DNA from: Pseudovibrio brasiliensis
Lineage (GTDB): Bacteria; Pseudomonadota; Alphaproteobacteria; Rhizobiales; Stappiaceae
Reading direction: 5' to 3'
Assembly (NCBI RefSeq): GCF_018282095.1
Contig: NZ_CP074126.1
Span: 4,500,341-4,564,340 of the forward strand
Length of the DNA: 64,000 nt
Numbering within the stretch: the first letter of the stretch is position 1; the number at the start of each line of letters is the position of its first letter. The notes beneath the pieces were generated by a model. The model was not told where the DNA came from. It worked only from the letters and a program-made list of their open reading frames with translations, and searched no databases. Of this stretch, positions 56,205 to 64,000 are shown in pieces. The translations under genes were made by a program, and so were the position numbers.

Positions 56205-57179
56205 TTACGGAATAAGCAGTACTTTGCCCTTGGCTCTGCGGCTAGAGATCTCCTCCAGACCTAGAGCGATATCCTCAAACCGATACTCAGCGTGGATATG
56301 CGGCTTCAACTTGCCCTCAGCCACCCATTGGAACAGCTGCTCACAATCTTTGTGATGCTCCTCAGGTTCACGAACCACCGCATCTCCCCAGAACACACCG
56401 AGGATGTCACAGCCCTTCAGCAACGCCAGATTAGCCGGGATCCTCTGAATAGTGCCGGACGCAAACCCAACGACCAGATAACGCCCGCGCCAGCCAGTGG
56501 CCCGCAAAGCATCATCTGCATAGTCGCCACCGATCACATCATAAACGACCTCAAGCCCTTTGCCGTCTGTCAGGTCCTTCAGCTTCTGCTTCAGCCCACC
56601 TTGGGAGTAATCAACCAACTCATCAGCACCACAAGCTTTTGCATGAGCCAGCTTATCTTCAGAAGAAGCGCAGGCAATCACCCGCGCCCCCATCAGCTTG
56701 GCAACCTCAACAGCTGCCTGCCCGGCCCCACCGGAAGCTCCCAGCACAGCAACGCTTTCGCCCGGCTGCAAATGCGCCCTGCTGCGCAACCCGTGGATCG
56801 CCGTACCATACGTGATCAAAAGACCAGCGGCATGTTTGAGCAAAACTGCATCAGGCACCAAAACCACTTCATCCTCAGGAGCAATATAAAGCTCACGTGC
56901 TGCACCCCACTTCGCATAGGACGCCACACGATCCCCAACCTTAAAGCGGGTCACGCCTTCCCCCACAGCCTCAACAATTCCAGCCATCTCACCTGATGGA
57001 GAAAACGGAAGCTCAGGCTTGAACTGGTATTTGCCCTGAATGATCAGAGTATCAAAATAGTTGAGTGCCGCTGCTTTCACGCGAACCAACACCTCTCCCG
57101 GTCCTGCACTCGGATCTTCCAGTTCCCGAACAACCAGATCTCTCGGCCCACCAAGTTTTTCGCAGATAACAGCTTTCAT
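56205..57179 (-). CDS. NADPH:quinone oxidoreductase (zinc-free MDR)
   Basis: A 324-residue MDR-family protein without the zinc cysteines, like QOR. The cofactor motif GASGGAGQAAVEVAK is at about residues 145-159, and the N-terminal GEVLVRVKAAALNYFD is typical. It probably reduces quinones or 2-alkenals with NADPH. The start ATG at 57179 has no strong ribosome-binding site. Confidence 0.88.
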   Translation of the reverse strand: MKAVICEKLGGPRDLVVRELEDPSAGPGEVLVRVKAAALNYFDTLIIQGKYQFKPELPFSPSGEMAGIVEAVGEGVTRFKVGDRVASYAKWGAARELYIAPEDEVVLVPDAVLLKHAAGLLITYGTAIHGLRSRAHLQPGESVAVLGASGGAGQAAVEVAKLMGARVIACASSEDKLAHAKACGADELVDYSQGGLKQKLKDLTDGKGLEVVYDVIGGDYADDALRATGWRGRYLVVGFASGTIQRIPANLALLKGCDILGVFWGDAVVREPEEHHKDCEQLFQWVAEGKLKPHIHAEYRFEDIALGLEEISSRRAKGKVLLIP

Positions 57180-57349
57180 GAAATACAGCCCTCTCTCTTA
57201 CCCGCAAAATTACACGCGCTACGGCCAAACCTCAAAACCGCCATTGGTGTCACTTTACGATTAAAGCACTCAAGGACGCCCGTAGGCTTGCAGGAACACC
57301 GTACTTGGAGGTATGAAGCGCACAACATCAACAACGAGAACAACTGGGC

Positions 57350-57910
57350 ATGCGCGGTTATTTTGCTATTGGCTCTGAAGGGCTTTCCAAATCCATGAAT
57401 GTTGGCACGCTGATGCGTACAGGTCATGCATTCGGAGCAAGTTACTTTTTTACAGTCGATGCGCACATCAAAGGGCTTGGATCAGCCATGAAGGCCGACA
57501 CCTCCAAAAGCCCGGACCACCTGCCATACTTCGCCTGGAACTCAGTTGATGAAATGCAGTTCCCACGCGGCTGTAAACTCGTCGGCGTCGAACTCACCGA
57601 CGATGCGATTGAACTGCCAAGCTTCGGTCATCCGCTGCAAGCAGCCTACATCCTTGGCCCTGAGCGCGGTTCCCTCTCCAAAGAGATGCAGGAACGCTGT
57701 GACTACATCGTCAAAATCCCCACCAAGTTCTGTCTGAACGTTGGTGTCGCTGCTGCTTTGGTTTTGTATGACCGCTACATGGCACACGGAAAATACGCCG
57801 AACGCTCTATAACCGCTGGGGCACCTAAAGATCCGCTACTAGAACACGTTCATGGCGCTCCGATCTTCCGAACAGGTCGAAAAGTTCCGGGCTTCGACAG
57901 CAACTCCTGA
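57350..57910 (+). CDS. SpoU-family RNA 2'-O-methyltransferase
   Basis: A 186-residue SPOUT-class protein with three typical motifs: NVGTLMRTGHAFGAS near residues 17-31, YILGPERGSLS in the middle and NVGVAAALVLYDR near the end. Such enzymes methylate rRNA or tRNA; the target is not readable. A weak hairpin follows the stop. Confidence 0.86.
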   Translation: MRGYFAIGSEGLSKSMNVGTLMRTGHAFGASYFFTVDAHIKGLGSAMKADTSKSPDHLPYFAWNSVDEMQFPRGCKLVGVELTDDAIELPSFGHPLQAAYILGPERGSLSKEMQERCDYIVKIPTKFCLNVGVAAALVLYDRYMAHGKYAERSITAGAPKDPLLEHVHGAPIFRTGRKVPGFDSNS

Positions 57911-57923
57911 GTGATTCGAGATC

Positions 57924-57962
57924 AGGTTGCCATTCCTGATATGTATCCTCGAAAGGCAACCT
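57924..57962 (+). terminator. weak terminator-like repeat after the SpoU gene
   Basis: AGGTTGCC and GGCAACCT pair across a 23-base loop and are followed by TTTAATTC. The remaining 530 bases up to the IalB-like gene are AT-rich and show no gene or RNA that I recognise. Confidence 0.4.
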
Positions 57963-58492
57963 TTAATTCTCACCATGGCAAATGCCTTGCGTAAATTTTT
58001 AAATTATCGCGCTTGGCCTGACACTGCCTCTCCACATTACAAATTCGTAATTCTTAACGGCTCTTTGCTTTGCATTTTCTCTCAATCTGTGAACACTATG
58101 TGGAAAGGCGCCCATATTTTTTACTGGGTGAAATGCTGCCAATTAATTTGAAAAGACATCTGAAAGTCTGAGCTTTTAAAGGCAATTAGCGCTTATTTAC
58201 TAGCGCGTTAAATACAGCAAATAATCAACTTGCATATCTACTGTCTTCCGTCACTTAAAACGGAAATTCATTAGTGGCTTTACGCTTGATATTATGGCTG
58301 TGCGTGCCACACTCCCGCCAGATTTCTGTTGCCAGCATTCATGGAGCGGTTCAAAGGCAAATAATTTTTTGCCTCTGTAAAAACAGGGTATCAACCCTTT
58401 TGTAACCATCTTTAAAGTAACCCTAACATTAAGTTTTATGGGTTTTCGCACAGAATCTCAGATTTTGTCGTACGCAACGCGGTTTGGAGAAG

Positions 58493-59002
58493 ATGCAAGC
58501 ACGTATCCTGATAACTGCCTTAATGGCTCTTGGTATCTCGGGCGCGACTGCAAATGCGCAGTCTCCTGCCCTCTTGAAAGAAAACAAGGATTGGGCAACC
58601 TACACCTTTAACACCCAGAGCGGTGGTAAGGTGTGTTACGCCATTTCCGCGCCAACACAGTCACTGCCGACTGATAGAAACCATGGAGAAGTTTTCTTCT
58701 TCGTTTCTACCCGTCCAAGTGAAGGCGTTGCCAATGAGCCAAGCTTTATAGTGGGTTATCCATTTAAAGAAGGCTCCCTGGTCACGACCAATGTTGATGG
58801 TCAGCAGTTCACCATGTTCACCAAAGGTGACGGCGCATGGGTTCAGAACGCAGCGGAAGAGAAGCGATTGGTTGACGCCATGAAAGCAGGCAGTTCCATG
58901 TCTATTTCTGGCGAGTCCGCTCGCGGCACCAAAACTTCCTACAAGTTTTCCTTGAGCGGCATCACTGCTGCTGTAAGGGATGCTACCAGCGCCTGCCAGT
59001 AA
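58493..59002 (+). CDS. invasion-associated locus B (IalB)-family protein
   Basis: From ATG 58493, preceded by GGAGA, the 169-residue protein starts with a signal peptide (MQARILITALMALG, cleavage near ANAQ). The mature part matches the IalB family: an early WATYTFNTQSGGKVCYA, then repeated beta strands and a final cysteine (C168), probably paired with the earlier one. In Bartonella IalB helps erythrocyte invasion; environmental relatives are common and their role is not known. Confidence 0.85.
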   Translation: MQARILITALMALGISGATANAQSPALLKENKDWATYTFNTQSGGKVCYAISAPTQSLPTDRNHGEVFFFVSTRPSEGVANEPSFIVGYPFKEGSLVTTNVDGQQFTMFTKGDGAWVQNAAEEKRLVDAMKAGSSMSISGESARGTKTSYKFSLSGITAAVRDATSACQ

Positions 59003-59101
59003 GGCGCTGACACTCAGAATTGTTTGAGAGCATAGAGATCTCTTGCCTGCGCCAGCTTGCCGCCACGCAATTTGAGATCTGGGATTTTCAAACTACGCGA
59101 T

Positions 59102-59152
59102 TTCGGCTATAAGCGTGCCGAATACGTAGGCGGTTGCTGCTGGCGACCGCCT
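59102..59152 (+). repeat. two consecutive hairpins upstream of rlmN
   Basis: TTCGGC (59102-59107) with GCCGAA (59117-59122) is followed by AGGCGGTTGC (59128-59137) with GCGACCGCCT (59143-59152), a ten-base stem with one wobble pair. No long T-run follows. They lie in the 295-base gap between the IalB-like gene and rlmN. Confidence 0.5.
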
Positions 59153-59297
59153 CTTCGCATGTTTAGCAGCGAGCAATGGGCACTCATATCCCGCTTTTTC
59201 CTGCTAAACCGTATTGCTGAAGAGTGAGGCACATTCTTCGGGATTGAATACGCAAAGAACATAAGCTTAAAGCCGAGCATCTAAAAACAACTGGTGA

Positions 59298-60560
59298 ATG
59301 ACCATGGCGGTATCGTTAGACATCGCGCACAAATCCGCTGATCCGGCGGCGACCAGCGCAGCAAATTCCACTCCTGCAGCAGATCCGGTGCAGGAAGAAA
59401 AGCCATCCCTTATCGGCCTCAGCCGTGAAGAGTTGGGCAATGCTCTTGCTGCAGTAGGTGTCCCAGAACGTCAGATCCGCATGCGCGTGAACCAGCTGTG
59501 GCACTGGCTCTACGTTCGCGGCATCTCTGACTTCAGCAAGATGAGCAACGTCTCCAAAGACCTGCGCACCAAGCTGGACTTCGCATTCACCATCGCCCGT
59601 CCGGAAATCGTCACCGAACAGATCTCCGTAGACGGCACCCGCAAATGGCTGTTCCGCTTCCCATCCCGCGGCGCTGGTAAACCGGTTGAGGTAGAAACTG
59701 TCTACATCCCGGAAGAAGACCGCGGAACGCTCTGCATTTCCTCTCAGGTTGGCTGTACTCTCACCTGCACCTTCTGCCACACCGGCACGCAGAAAATGGT
59801 TCGCAACCTGACCGCTGAAGAGATCCTCGCACAGCTGATGCTCGCTAAGGACCGTCTCAACGACTTCCCGGATGCAGATGCACCGGAAGGTGGTCTGGAC
59901 GCATCCACATCCAACCGTCGCCGCATCACCAACATCGTGATGATGGGCATGGGCGAGCCGCTTTACAATTTCGAGAACGTCAAGAAAGCGCTTTTGATCG
60001 CATCCGATGGTGATGGCCTGTCCCTTTCCAAGCGCCGCATCACTCTGTCAACATCTGGCGTAACTCCAGAAATTGCACGCACCGGTGACGAAATCGGCTG
60101 CATGCTGGCGATCTCCCTACACGCGGTCAACGATGAGCTGCGCAACGAGCTGGTGCCGATCAACAAGAAGTACAATCTGGAAACGCTGCTTCAGGCATGC
60201 CGTGACTATCCGGGCCTGTCCAACGCAAAGCGCATCACCTTCGAATACGTGATGCTGAAAGGCGTCAACGACAGCCTCGAAGATGCGAAGAAACTGGTAC
60301 AGCTGCTCAAAGGCATTCCGGCAAAGATCAATCTGCTGCCGTTCAACCCATGGCCGGGCTCTCCATATGAGTGCTCCGATTGGGAACAGATCGAAGAGTT
60401 TGCAGACGTTGTGAACCGCGCAGGCTACGCTTCTCCAATCCGTACCCCACGTGGCCGCGATATCTTCGCTGCCTGTGGCCAGCTGAAGTCCGCTTCTGAG
60501 CGTCTCCGTAAATCAGAGCGTGAAGCTCTTGAGAAAGCCCAGACCCAGGGCGACGCCTAA
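59298..60560 (+). CDS. rlmN: 23S rRNA (adenine-C2)-methyltransferase RlmN
   Basis: Radical-SAM enzyme that methylates A2503 of 23S rRNA, and A37 of some tRNAs. The 420 residues contain the cluster motif [15 protein letters not shown], and a late conserved cysteine (AACGQL) that carries the methyl intermediate. An A- and P-rich extension of about 35 residues precedes the core; a second ATG two codons in could be the start. A terminator follows. Confidence 0.95.
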   Translation: MTMAVSLDIAHKSADPAATSAANSTPAADPVQEEKPSLIGLSREELGNALAAVGVPERQIRMRVNQLWHWLYVRGISDFSKMSNVSKDLRTKLDFAFTIARPEIVTEQISVDGTRKWLFRFPSRGAGKPVEVETVYIPEEDRGTLCISSQVGCTLTCTFCHTGTQKMVRNLTAEEILAQLMLAKDRLNDFPDADAPEGGLDASTSNRRRITNIVMMGMGEPLYNFENVKKALLIASDGDGLSLSKRRITLSTSGVTPEIARTGDEIGCMLAISLHAVNDELRNELVPINKKYNLETLLQACRDYPGLSNAKRITFEYVMLKGVNDSLEDAKKLVQLLKGIPAKINLLPFNPWPGSPYECSDWEQIEEFADVVNRAGYASPIRTPRGRDIFAACGQLKSASERLRKSEREALEKAQTQGDA

Positions 60561-60584
60561 CCACGGCTCAGCAATAATCATTCA

Positions 60585-60620
60585 AAAGGCTGGTGATTGA
60601 GATAAGCGCCGGCCTTTTTT
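60585..60620 (+). terminator. terminator of rlmN
   Basis: AAAGGCTGGTG and CGCCGGCCTTT form a long stem with wobble pairs, followed by TTTTTT. Confidence 0.85.
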
Positions 60621-60694
60621 TGCGTTCACTCCATGTGCACAGACTTCAGATATCGTGGTTCTCAGGACAGATGCGATAACTGGACATCACCCCC

Positions 60695-61813
60695 ATGACC
60701 GACAAAGCACATCCATCACAAAAGAACGCCACAACCACAGGCATGAAAGGCAAAGGGTTCTACAATAAGAACTCCGCCACACAGCAAGCCACCATTGCCT
60801 ACGTGTACCCATGGCTACACGAAGCTGTCGGCAACCTGCCAATGCCAACAAACGGATCACCACTCCGATTTATCGATTACGGATGTTCTGAGGGAGCCAA
60901 CTCCATGCAAATCATGGCTCAGCTCACGGAAGCGACCAGACAGCATGGCACCAATTCAGTTCAGACAATCCATAGCGATCTGCCCAGCAACGACTATTCC
61001 ACCCTACTCCACGCCATCGGTAACCGCACCCAGCCTCCCTATACTGATCCAACCGTTTTTGGCAGCATCGTTGGCGGATCTATGTTCAACCAGCTGCTGC
61101 CTCACGGCTCTGTGCATCTGGCGACGTCCTTCAATGCCACAGTATTCCTCTCTGAACGCCCGCTTGAACGCCTACCCGACTACGTTATGCCCAACGGCCC
61201 AAACCTCTCAACTGAGAGAGGCTCTATCTCAGCGCAAGATAAGGAGGTCTGCGAGAAACAAGCCGCCCATGATCTGGAAACATTTCTCAAAGCACGTGCA
61301 AACGAACTCGCCCCCGGCGGCAAACTCATGCTGCAAACTGTCGGCAGAAATGAACATGTCTCAACCGCAGATGGGATCGTAAACCTATTCAACCTGTCTC
61401 TGCTCGATCACGTCGCCGACGGCTCAATCTCTCAAGATACCTATGAGCGCTACTATCATCCCGTCTATATTCGCAGCCTGAAACAGCTCACAACACCCGT
61501 AAAACCTGAGAGTGGGACGTTGTCTCACCTGTTCACCATCGACAAAGCAGAATGTTACGAAACACCGGTCCCCTTCGTAGAGCAATACAAGCAAGACAAT
61601 GATGCTTCCGCCTACGCCCGGCAAATGGTGAACTTCTATCGAGCTTTCACCGAAGCCCCCCTGAGAGCAGCCCTCTCACATCTCCCAAACACCACAGAGC
61701 TCCTCGACAGCATCTATGCCCGCGGCGAACACCGCGTCCGTGAAGCCCCCCACCTCTACGACTTCCACTTCATCAGCGTCGCCATGCTGCTGACAAGGAC
61801 GGAGAATGGGTGA
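60695..61813 (+). CDS. SABATH-family SAM-dependent carboxyl methyltransferase
   Basis: A 372-residue protein whose motifs match the SABATH family, best known in plants (salicylate, jasmonate and benzoate methyltransferases). GKGFYNKNSATQQ is at residues 19-31, the SAM loop DYGCSEGANS at 61-70, SDLPSNDYSTLL at 94-105, GGSMFNQLLP at 127-136 and SVHLATSFNA at 139-148; the family's ALH-type cap region follows. It probably methylates a carboxylate of a small acid. The neighbours give no hint of substrate. No ribosome-binding site is clear. Confidence 0.85.
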   Translation: MTDKAHPSQKNATTTGMKGKGFYNKNSATQQATIAYVYPWLHEAVGNLPMPTNGSPLRFIDYGCSEGANSMQIMAQLTEATRQHGTNSVQTIHSDLPSNDYSTLLHAIGNRTQPPYTDPTVFGSIVGGSMFNQLLPHGSVHLATSFNATVFLSERPLERLPDYVMPNGPNLSTERGSISAQDKEVCEKQAAHDLETFLKARANELAPGGKLMLQTVGRNEHVSTADGIVNLFNLSLLDHVADGSISQDTYERYYHPVYIRSLKQLTTPVKPESGTLSHLFTIDKAECYETPVPFVEQYKQDNDASAYARQMVNFYRAFTEAPLRAALSHLPNTTELLDSIYARGEHRVREAPHLYDFHFISVAMLLTRTENG

Positions 61814-61985
61814 TACAGGGCATTTCTTAGATAAATAACTGGCGATAGCTACTACTATGGAGCACCGCTGCTGTTTGCTGCATACCCATCTATTGCCTGC
61901 AATCTTATTTTTACAGGCAATTGCTGGTATCTGTTGTGTCTTACATGCTCATTTTTCAAGTAGTGAAAGCTCTAAAGAACTTCAA

Positions 61986-62338
61986 ATGGAAGCCACGTTA
62001 GAAATCCAGCAAAAAGAGCTCTGCTCCAAACACTCTGCAGAATTTGTCTCTTCTTCCAGCACTTCAAAAGTTGGAATATCTCGGAATGTCAGAGAGAGAG
62101 AGTATTGCCAATCAACGGTTTACGTCTCCCACCCGTTGGAGACACCAATGGTTGGTATATTTATGCAGGCGAAGAACTATCATCTAATCCAGACTTTTTC
62201 GTCCCCTTACATACCTTACATCTGGACGAATGGTGTCCCTCAATAAGAAAATACCTAGGGCTTGGTCCCGGTTAGCGCTTTCTCGTAGCTGGTGATTATG
62301 AGGACGTTTGGTTCGATGAGAGTTTACTGAAGAGCTAA
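61986..62338 (+). pseudogene. broken Imm33-like gene
   Basis: Two reading frames together resemble a protein of about 117 residues. The first frame gives LCSKHSAEF and [13 protein letters not shown]; then the match continues in another frame from about 62099 with [44 protein letters not shown] and KYLGLGPG, a TAG stop at 62273-62275 where related proteins have Trp, then RFLVAGDYEDVWFDESLL. The frame changes in an AG-repeat tract at 62091-62100. I recall such proteins as Imm33-like; the family name is from memory. It looks non-functional. Confidence 0.6.
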
Positions 62339-62471
62339 GCAAGCTACATGAAAGCTCAGCGCATCCGTAGCCTCAAATTTCAGAAACTTTCTACACTTCC
62401 ATTGTGTTGTGATAAGCAGCCCCCACATTCAACACGGACTTCCTGACTTCACAGATATAAAGGATTGCACA

Positions 62472-63011
62472 ATGATCGACGGAACCAAGCTCTTTTTTCA
62501 GCTGCTCCGTATCGCATTAGGCTTCTCATTGGCAATCATCGCAGCCGGTCTGTTCTTATCTTGGGGTTTCTTCAGAACCTTGAGCGTTCATGGTGGACCT
62601 GAGGCAGATATCATTCAGCTCATCGCGATCACGTGGAGCACGATTATCTCCGCAAGCGTGATTGGAGCTCTGTCGCTCATCCCAAGTGGTTTTGCTATTG
62701 GCTTTGCTGAACTGATGAAATGGCGAGGCGTCATCTACCACGTTTCCGCAGGTGGCCTCATCGCCCTCGTGCTCTGGGGCATCGGCGGCGTTCTCCCCGC
62801 TGACTTGTTCTACGCCTCAAACGAAGCAGGCAGCATCATCGCCTACTCCGCACCAGGAACCCCAACACCACCAACCGAAGGCCTCCGTCCCGGCTCATCC
62901 GTAGCAGCCTCCGCAGGCTTCATCGCCGGTTTCATCTACTGGCTCATCGCAGGCAGAGCATCAGGCAGCTGGTGGATGGACAAACGACCTTCAAACGAAG
63001 ATCCGAGATAA
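62472..63011 (+). CDS. four-helix membrane protein, hypothetical
   Basis: From ATG 62472, preceded by AAAGGA, the product is 179 residues with about four hydrophobic helices (about residues 8-30, 48-75, 92-110, 147-165) and a polar tail. No domain is recognised. It is read toward a shared terminator. Unlike the decayed gene before it, the frame is intact. Confidence 0.7.
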   Translation: MIDGTKLFFQLLRIALGFSLAIIAAGLFLSWGFFRTLSVHGGPEADIIQLIAITWSTIISASVIGALSLIPSGFAIGFAELMKWRGVIYHVSAGGLIALVLWGIGGVLPADLFYASNEAGSIIAYSAPGTPTPPTEGLRPGSSVAASAGFIAGFIYWLIAGRASGSWWMDKRPSNEDPR

Positions 63012-63021
63012 AGCCCTAAGA

Positions 63022-63049
63022 AAAAGCCGAGGCACTGACCTCGGCTTTT
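63022..63049. terminator. bidirectional terminator
   Basis: AAAAGCCGAGG and CCTCGGCTTTT form an 11-base stem with A- and T-runs on both sides, between the membrane protein and the P-type ATPase. Confidence 0.92.
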
Positions 63050-63055
63050 CTTTTG

Positions 63056-64000
63056 CTATTCTGCGCGATCCTTCAGCAATCGCAGGGCGTTGGTCACCAC
63101 GATCAGCGTAGCCCCCACATCCCCGAGGATCGCAGCCCAGAGGCTGGCGAAGCCGAGGGCGGTCAGGATTACCAGCAGGCCTTTCACAATAAACGCGAAA
63201 GCAATGTTCTGGTGGATGATCTGGAGCGTCCGTTTTGAGTGATGGATCAGCCACGGCAAGCGGGAAAGATCATCTTTCATCAACGCGATATCTGCTGTCT
63301 CAATCGCAGCATCCGAACCAATCGCTCCCATTGCCACGCCAAAGCTCGCCCGGGCCATCGCAGGTGCGTCGTTCACACCATCACCGATCATCGCCACAGT
63401 CTCATATTCATGAGAGAGCTGCTCAACAGCGGCAACCTTATCTTCCGGCAGCAACTCAGCGCGCACCTCATCGATACCAACAGAAGCCGCAACCCGCTCC
63501 GCCGTTGCCTTGTTGTCACCCGTCAGCATAACCAGCTTTTCAACACCAGCTTTATGCAGCTGAGAAACCAGCTCCTCTGCAGTGTCGCGAACAGTATCGG
63601 CCAGCGCGATCAGGCCACAGACGTGGGCATCGGTGCCAACCGCAACCACGGTCTTGCCTTCAGCTTCCAGCTCACGCGCCTTGGCATCTGCTTCACCAAT
63701 ATCGAAGTCTTTTTCATTCAGGAACCGGCGAGACCCAAGCCAATAGCTCTTGCCATTGTGCTGACCAGAAAGGCCACGCCCTGGCAACAGCTCAACATTC
63801 TCAGCAGGCTGATACGCGACGCCATCTTCCTTCGCACGTGTCAGGATCGCCTCTGCCAGAGGGTGGGAACTGCGGGCTTCCAGAGAAGCTGCACGCACAA
63901 GAAGCTCTTCCACACTATGGCCGGACAGCGGGTATACATCCGTCACTGTTGGCAGGCCGTTGGTGATGGTGCCGGTCTTATCAAAAGCCAACGCCTTCAA
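63056..64000 (-). CDS. heavy-metal P-type ATPase, C-terminal part
   Basis: The 3' portion (about 315 codons) of a P1B-type ATPase; the 5' part is beyond the right edge. The visible piece starts just before the phosphorylation motif DKTGTIT, continues through the nucleotide-binding domain (SSHPLAEAIL, GDGVNDAPA) and ends with the last two membrane helices and DVGATLIVVTNALRLL. That final motif is typical of zinc/cadmium/lead exporters (ZntA/CadA), not copper ones. The metal is inferred from that. Confidence 0.9.
   Translation of the reverse strand: MKALAFDKTGTITNGLPTVTDVYPLSGHSVEELLVRAASLEARSSHPLAEAILTRAKEDGVAYQPAENVELLPGRGLSGQHNGKSYWLGSRRFLNEKDFDIGEADAKARELEAEGKTVVAVGTDAHVCGLIALADTVRDTAEELVSQLHKAGVEKLVMLTGDNKATAERVAASVGIDEVRAELLPEDKVAAVEQLSHEYETVAMIGDGVNDAPAMARASFGVAMGAIGSDAAIETADIALMKDDLSRLPWLIHHSKRTLQIIHQNIAFAFIVKGLLVILTALGFASLWAAILGDVGATLIVVTNALRLLKDRAE

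Overview
The window looks like chromosomal core sequence from an alphaproteobacterium of the order Hyphomicrobiales, most like the marine Pseudovibrio/Stappiaceae group. This rests on gene content and order: aroK-aroB-corC, bolA next to a J-domain gene and cobS-cobT, rpmB, accA, ccr divergent from ecm (ethylmalonyl-CoA pathway), ialB, a stand-alone mnmD beside an FAD oxidase gene, and an ispG-pdxY operon. No phage, insertion sequence or CRISPR array was seen. The assignment is inference from memory of these families; no search was run.

Layout. 1-2.6 kb: secreted hypothetical, pyrophosphatase, DsbB-like and YqaA-like membrane proteins. 2.8-3.8 kb: tRNA-Leu(CAA) followed by a HigBA/RelE-type toxin-antitoxin pair. 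3.8-8.3 kb: xerD and a 46-residue membrane protein, divergent from the overlapping aroK-aroB-corC operon. 8.5-13.6 kb: bolA, J-domain protein, cobS-cobT and a Tat-exported esterase-like protein. 13.7-17 kb: queuosine-precursor transporter, rpmB with its own promoter and leader, DUF3108 protein and accA. 17.2-26.6 kb: L,D-transpeptidase lipoprotein, FkbM methyltransferase, ispG-pdxY-DUF429 operon, bdhA-patatin pair, YkuD protein and MipA-like outer-membrane protein. 27-35 kb: serine dehydratase, mnmD and its divergent oxidase partner, yggT-yggU, a run of quality-control genes (UPF0434/Trm112-like, Lon-N domain, thioredoxin-TPR, tRNA editing) and a dihaem peroxidase with Irr-like palindromes upstream.

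35.7-36 kb holds two tRNA-Gly(GCC) genes that differ only in the T stem. 36-44.4 kb is mixed: flavin monooxygenase, YchJ, TfoX-like protein, an orphan flippase-acetyltransferase pair, acyl-CoA synthetase and a CAP lipoprotein. 44.5-47.8 kb is a betaine-type ABC transporter operon in the order X-W-V. 48.4-52 kb carries ccr and ecm, two consecutive steps of the ethylmalonyl-CoA pathway. Ecm needs adenosylcobalamin, and cobS-cobT, which insert cobalt in aerobic B12 synthesis, lie in the same window. 52-58 kb: LysR regulator, Tat-exported metallo-hydrolase, SH3-like and proline-rich exported proteins, xthA, a quinone oxidoreductase and a SpoU methylase. 58.5-64 kb: ialB-like gene, rlmN, a SABATH-family methyltransferase, a decayed Imm33-like gene, a small membrane protein and the C-terminal part of a metal P-type ATPase that runs off the right edge.

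Most of the window is ordinary core genome. The items that best repay a second look are the plant-like SABATH methyltransferase, the Imm33-like pseudogene whose frameshift falls in an AG-repeat tract, the Irr-like boxes before the peroxidase, the split and divergently transcribed MnmC functions, and several unexplained hairpins.
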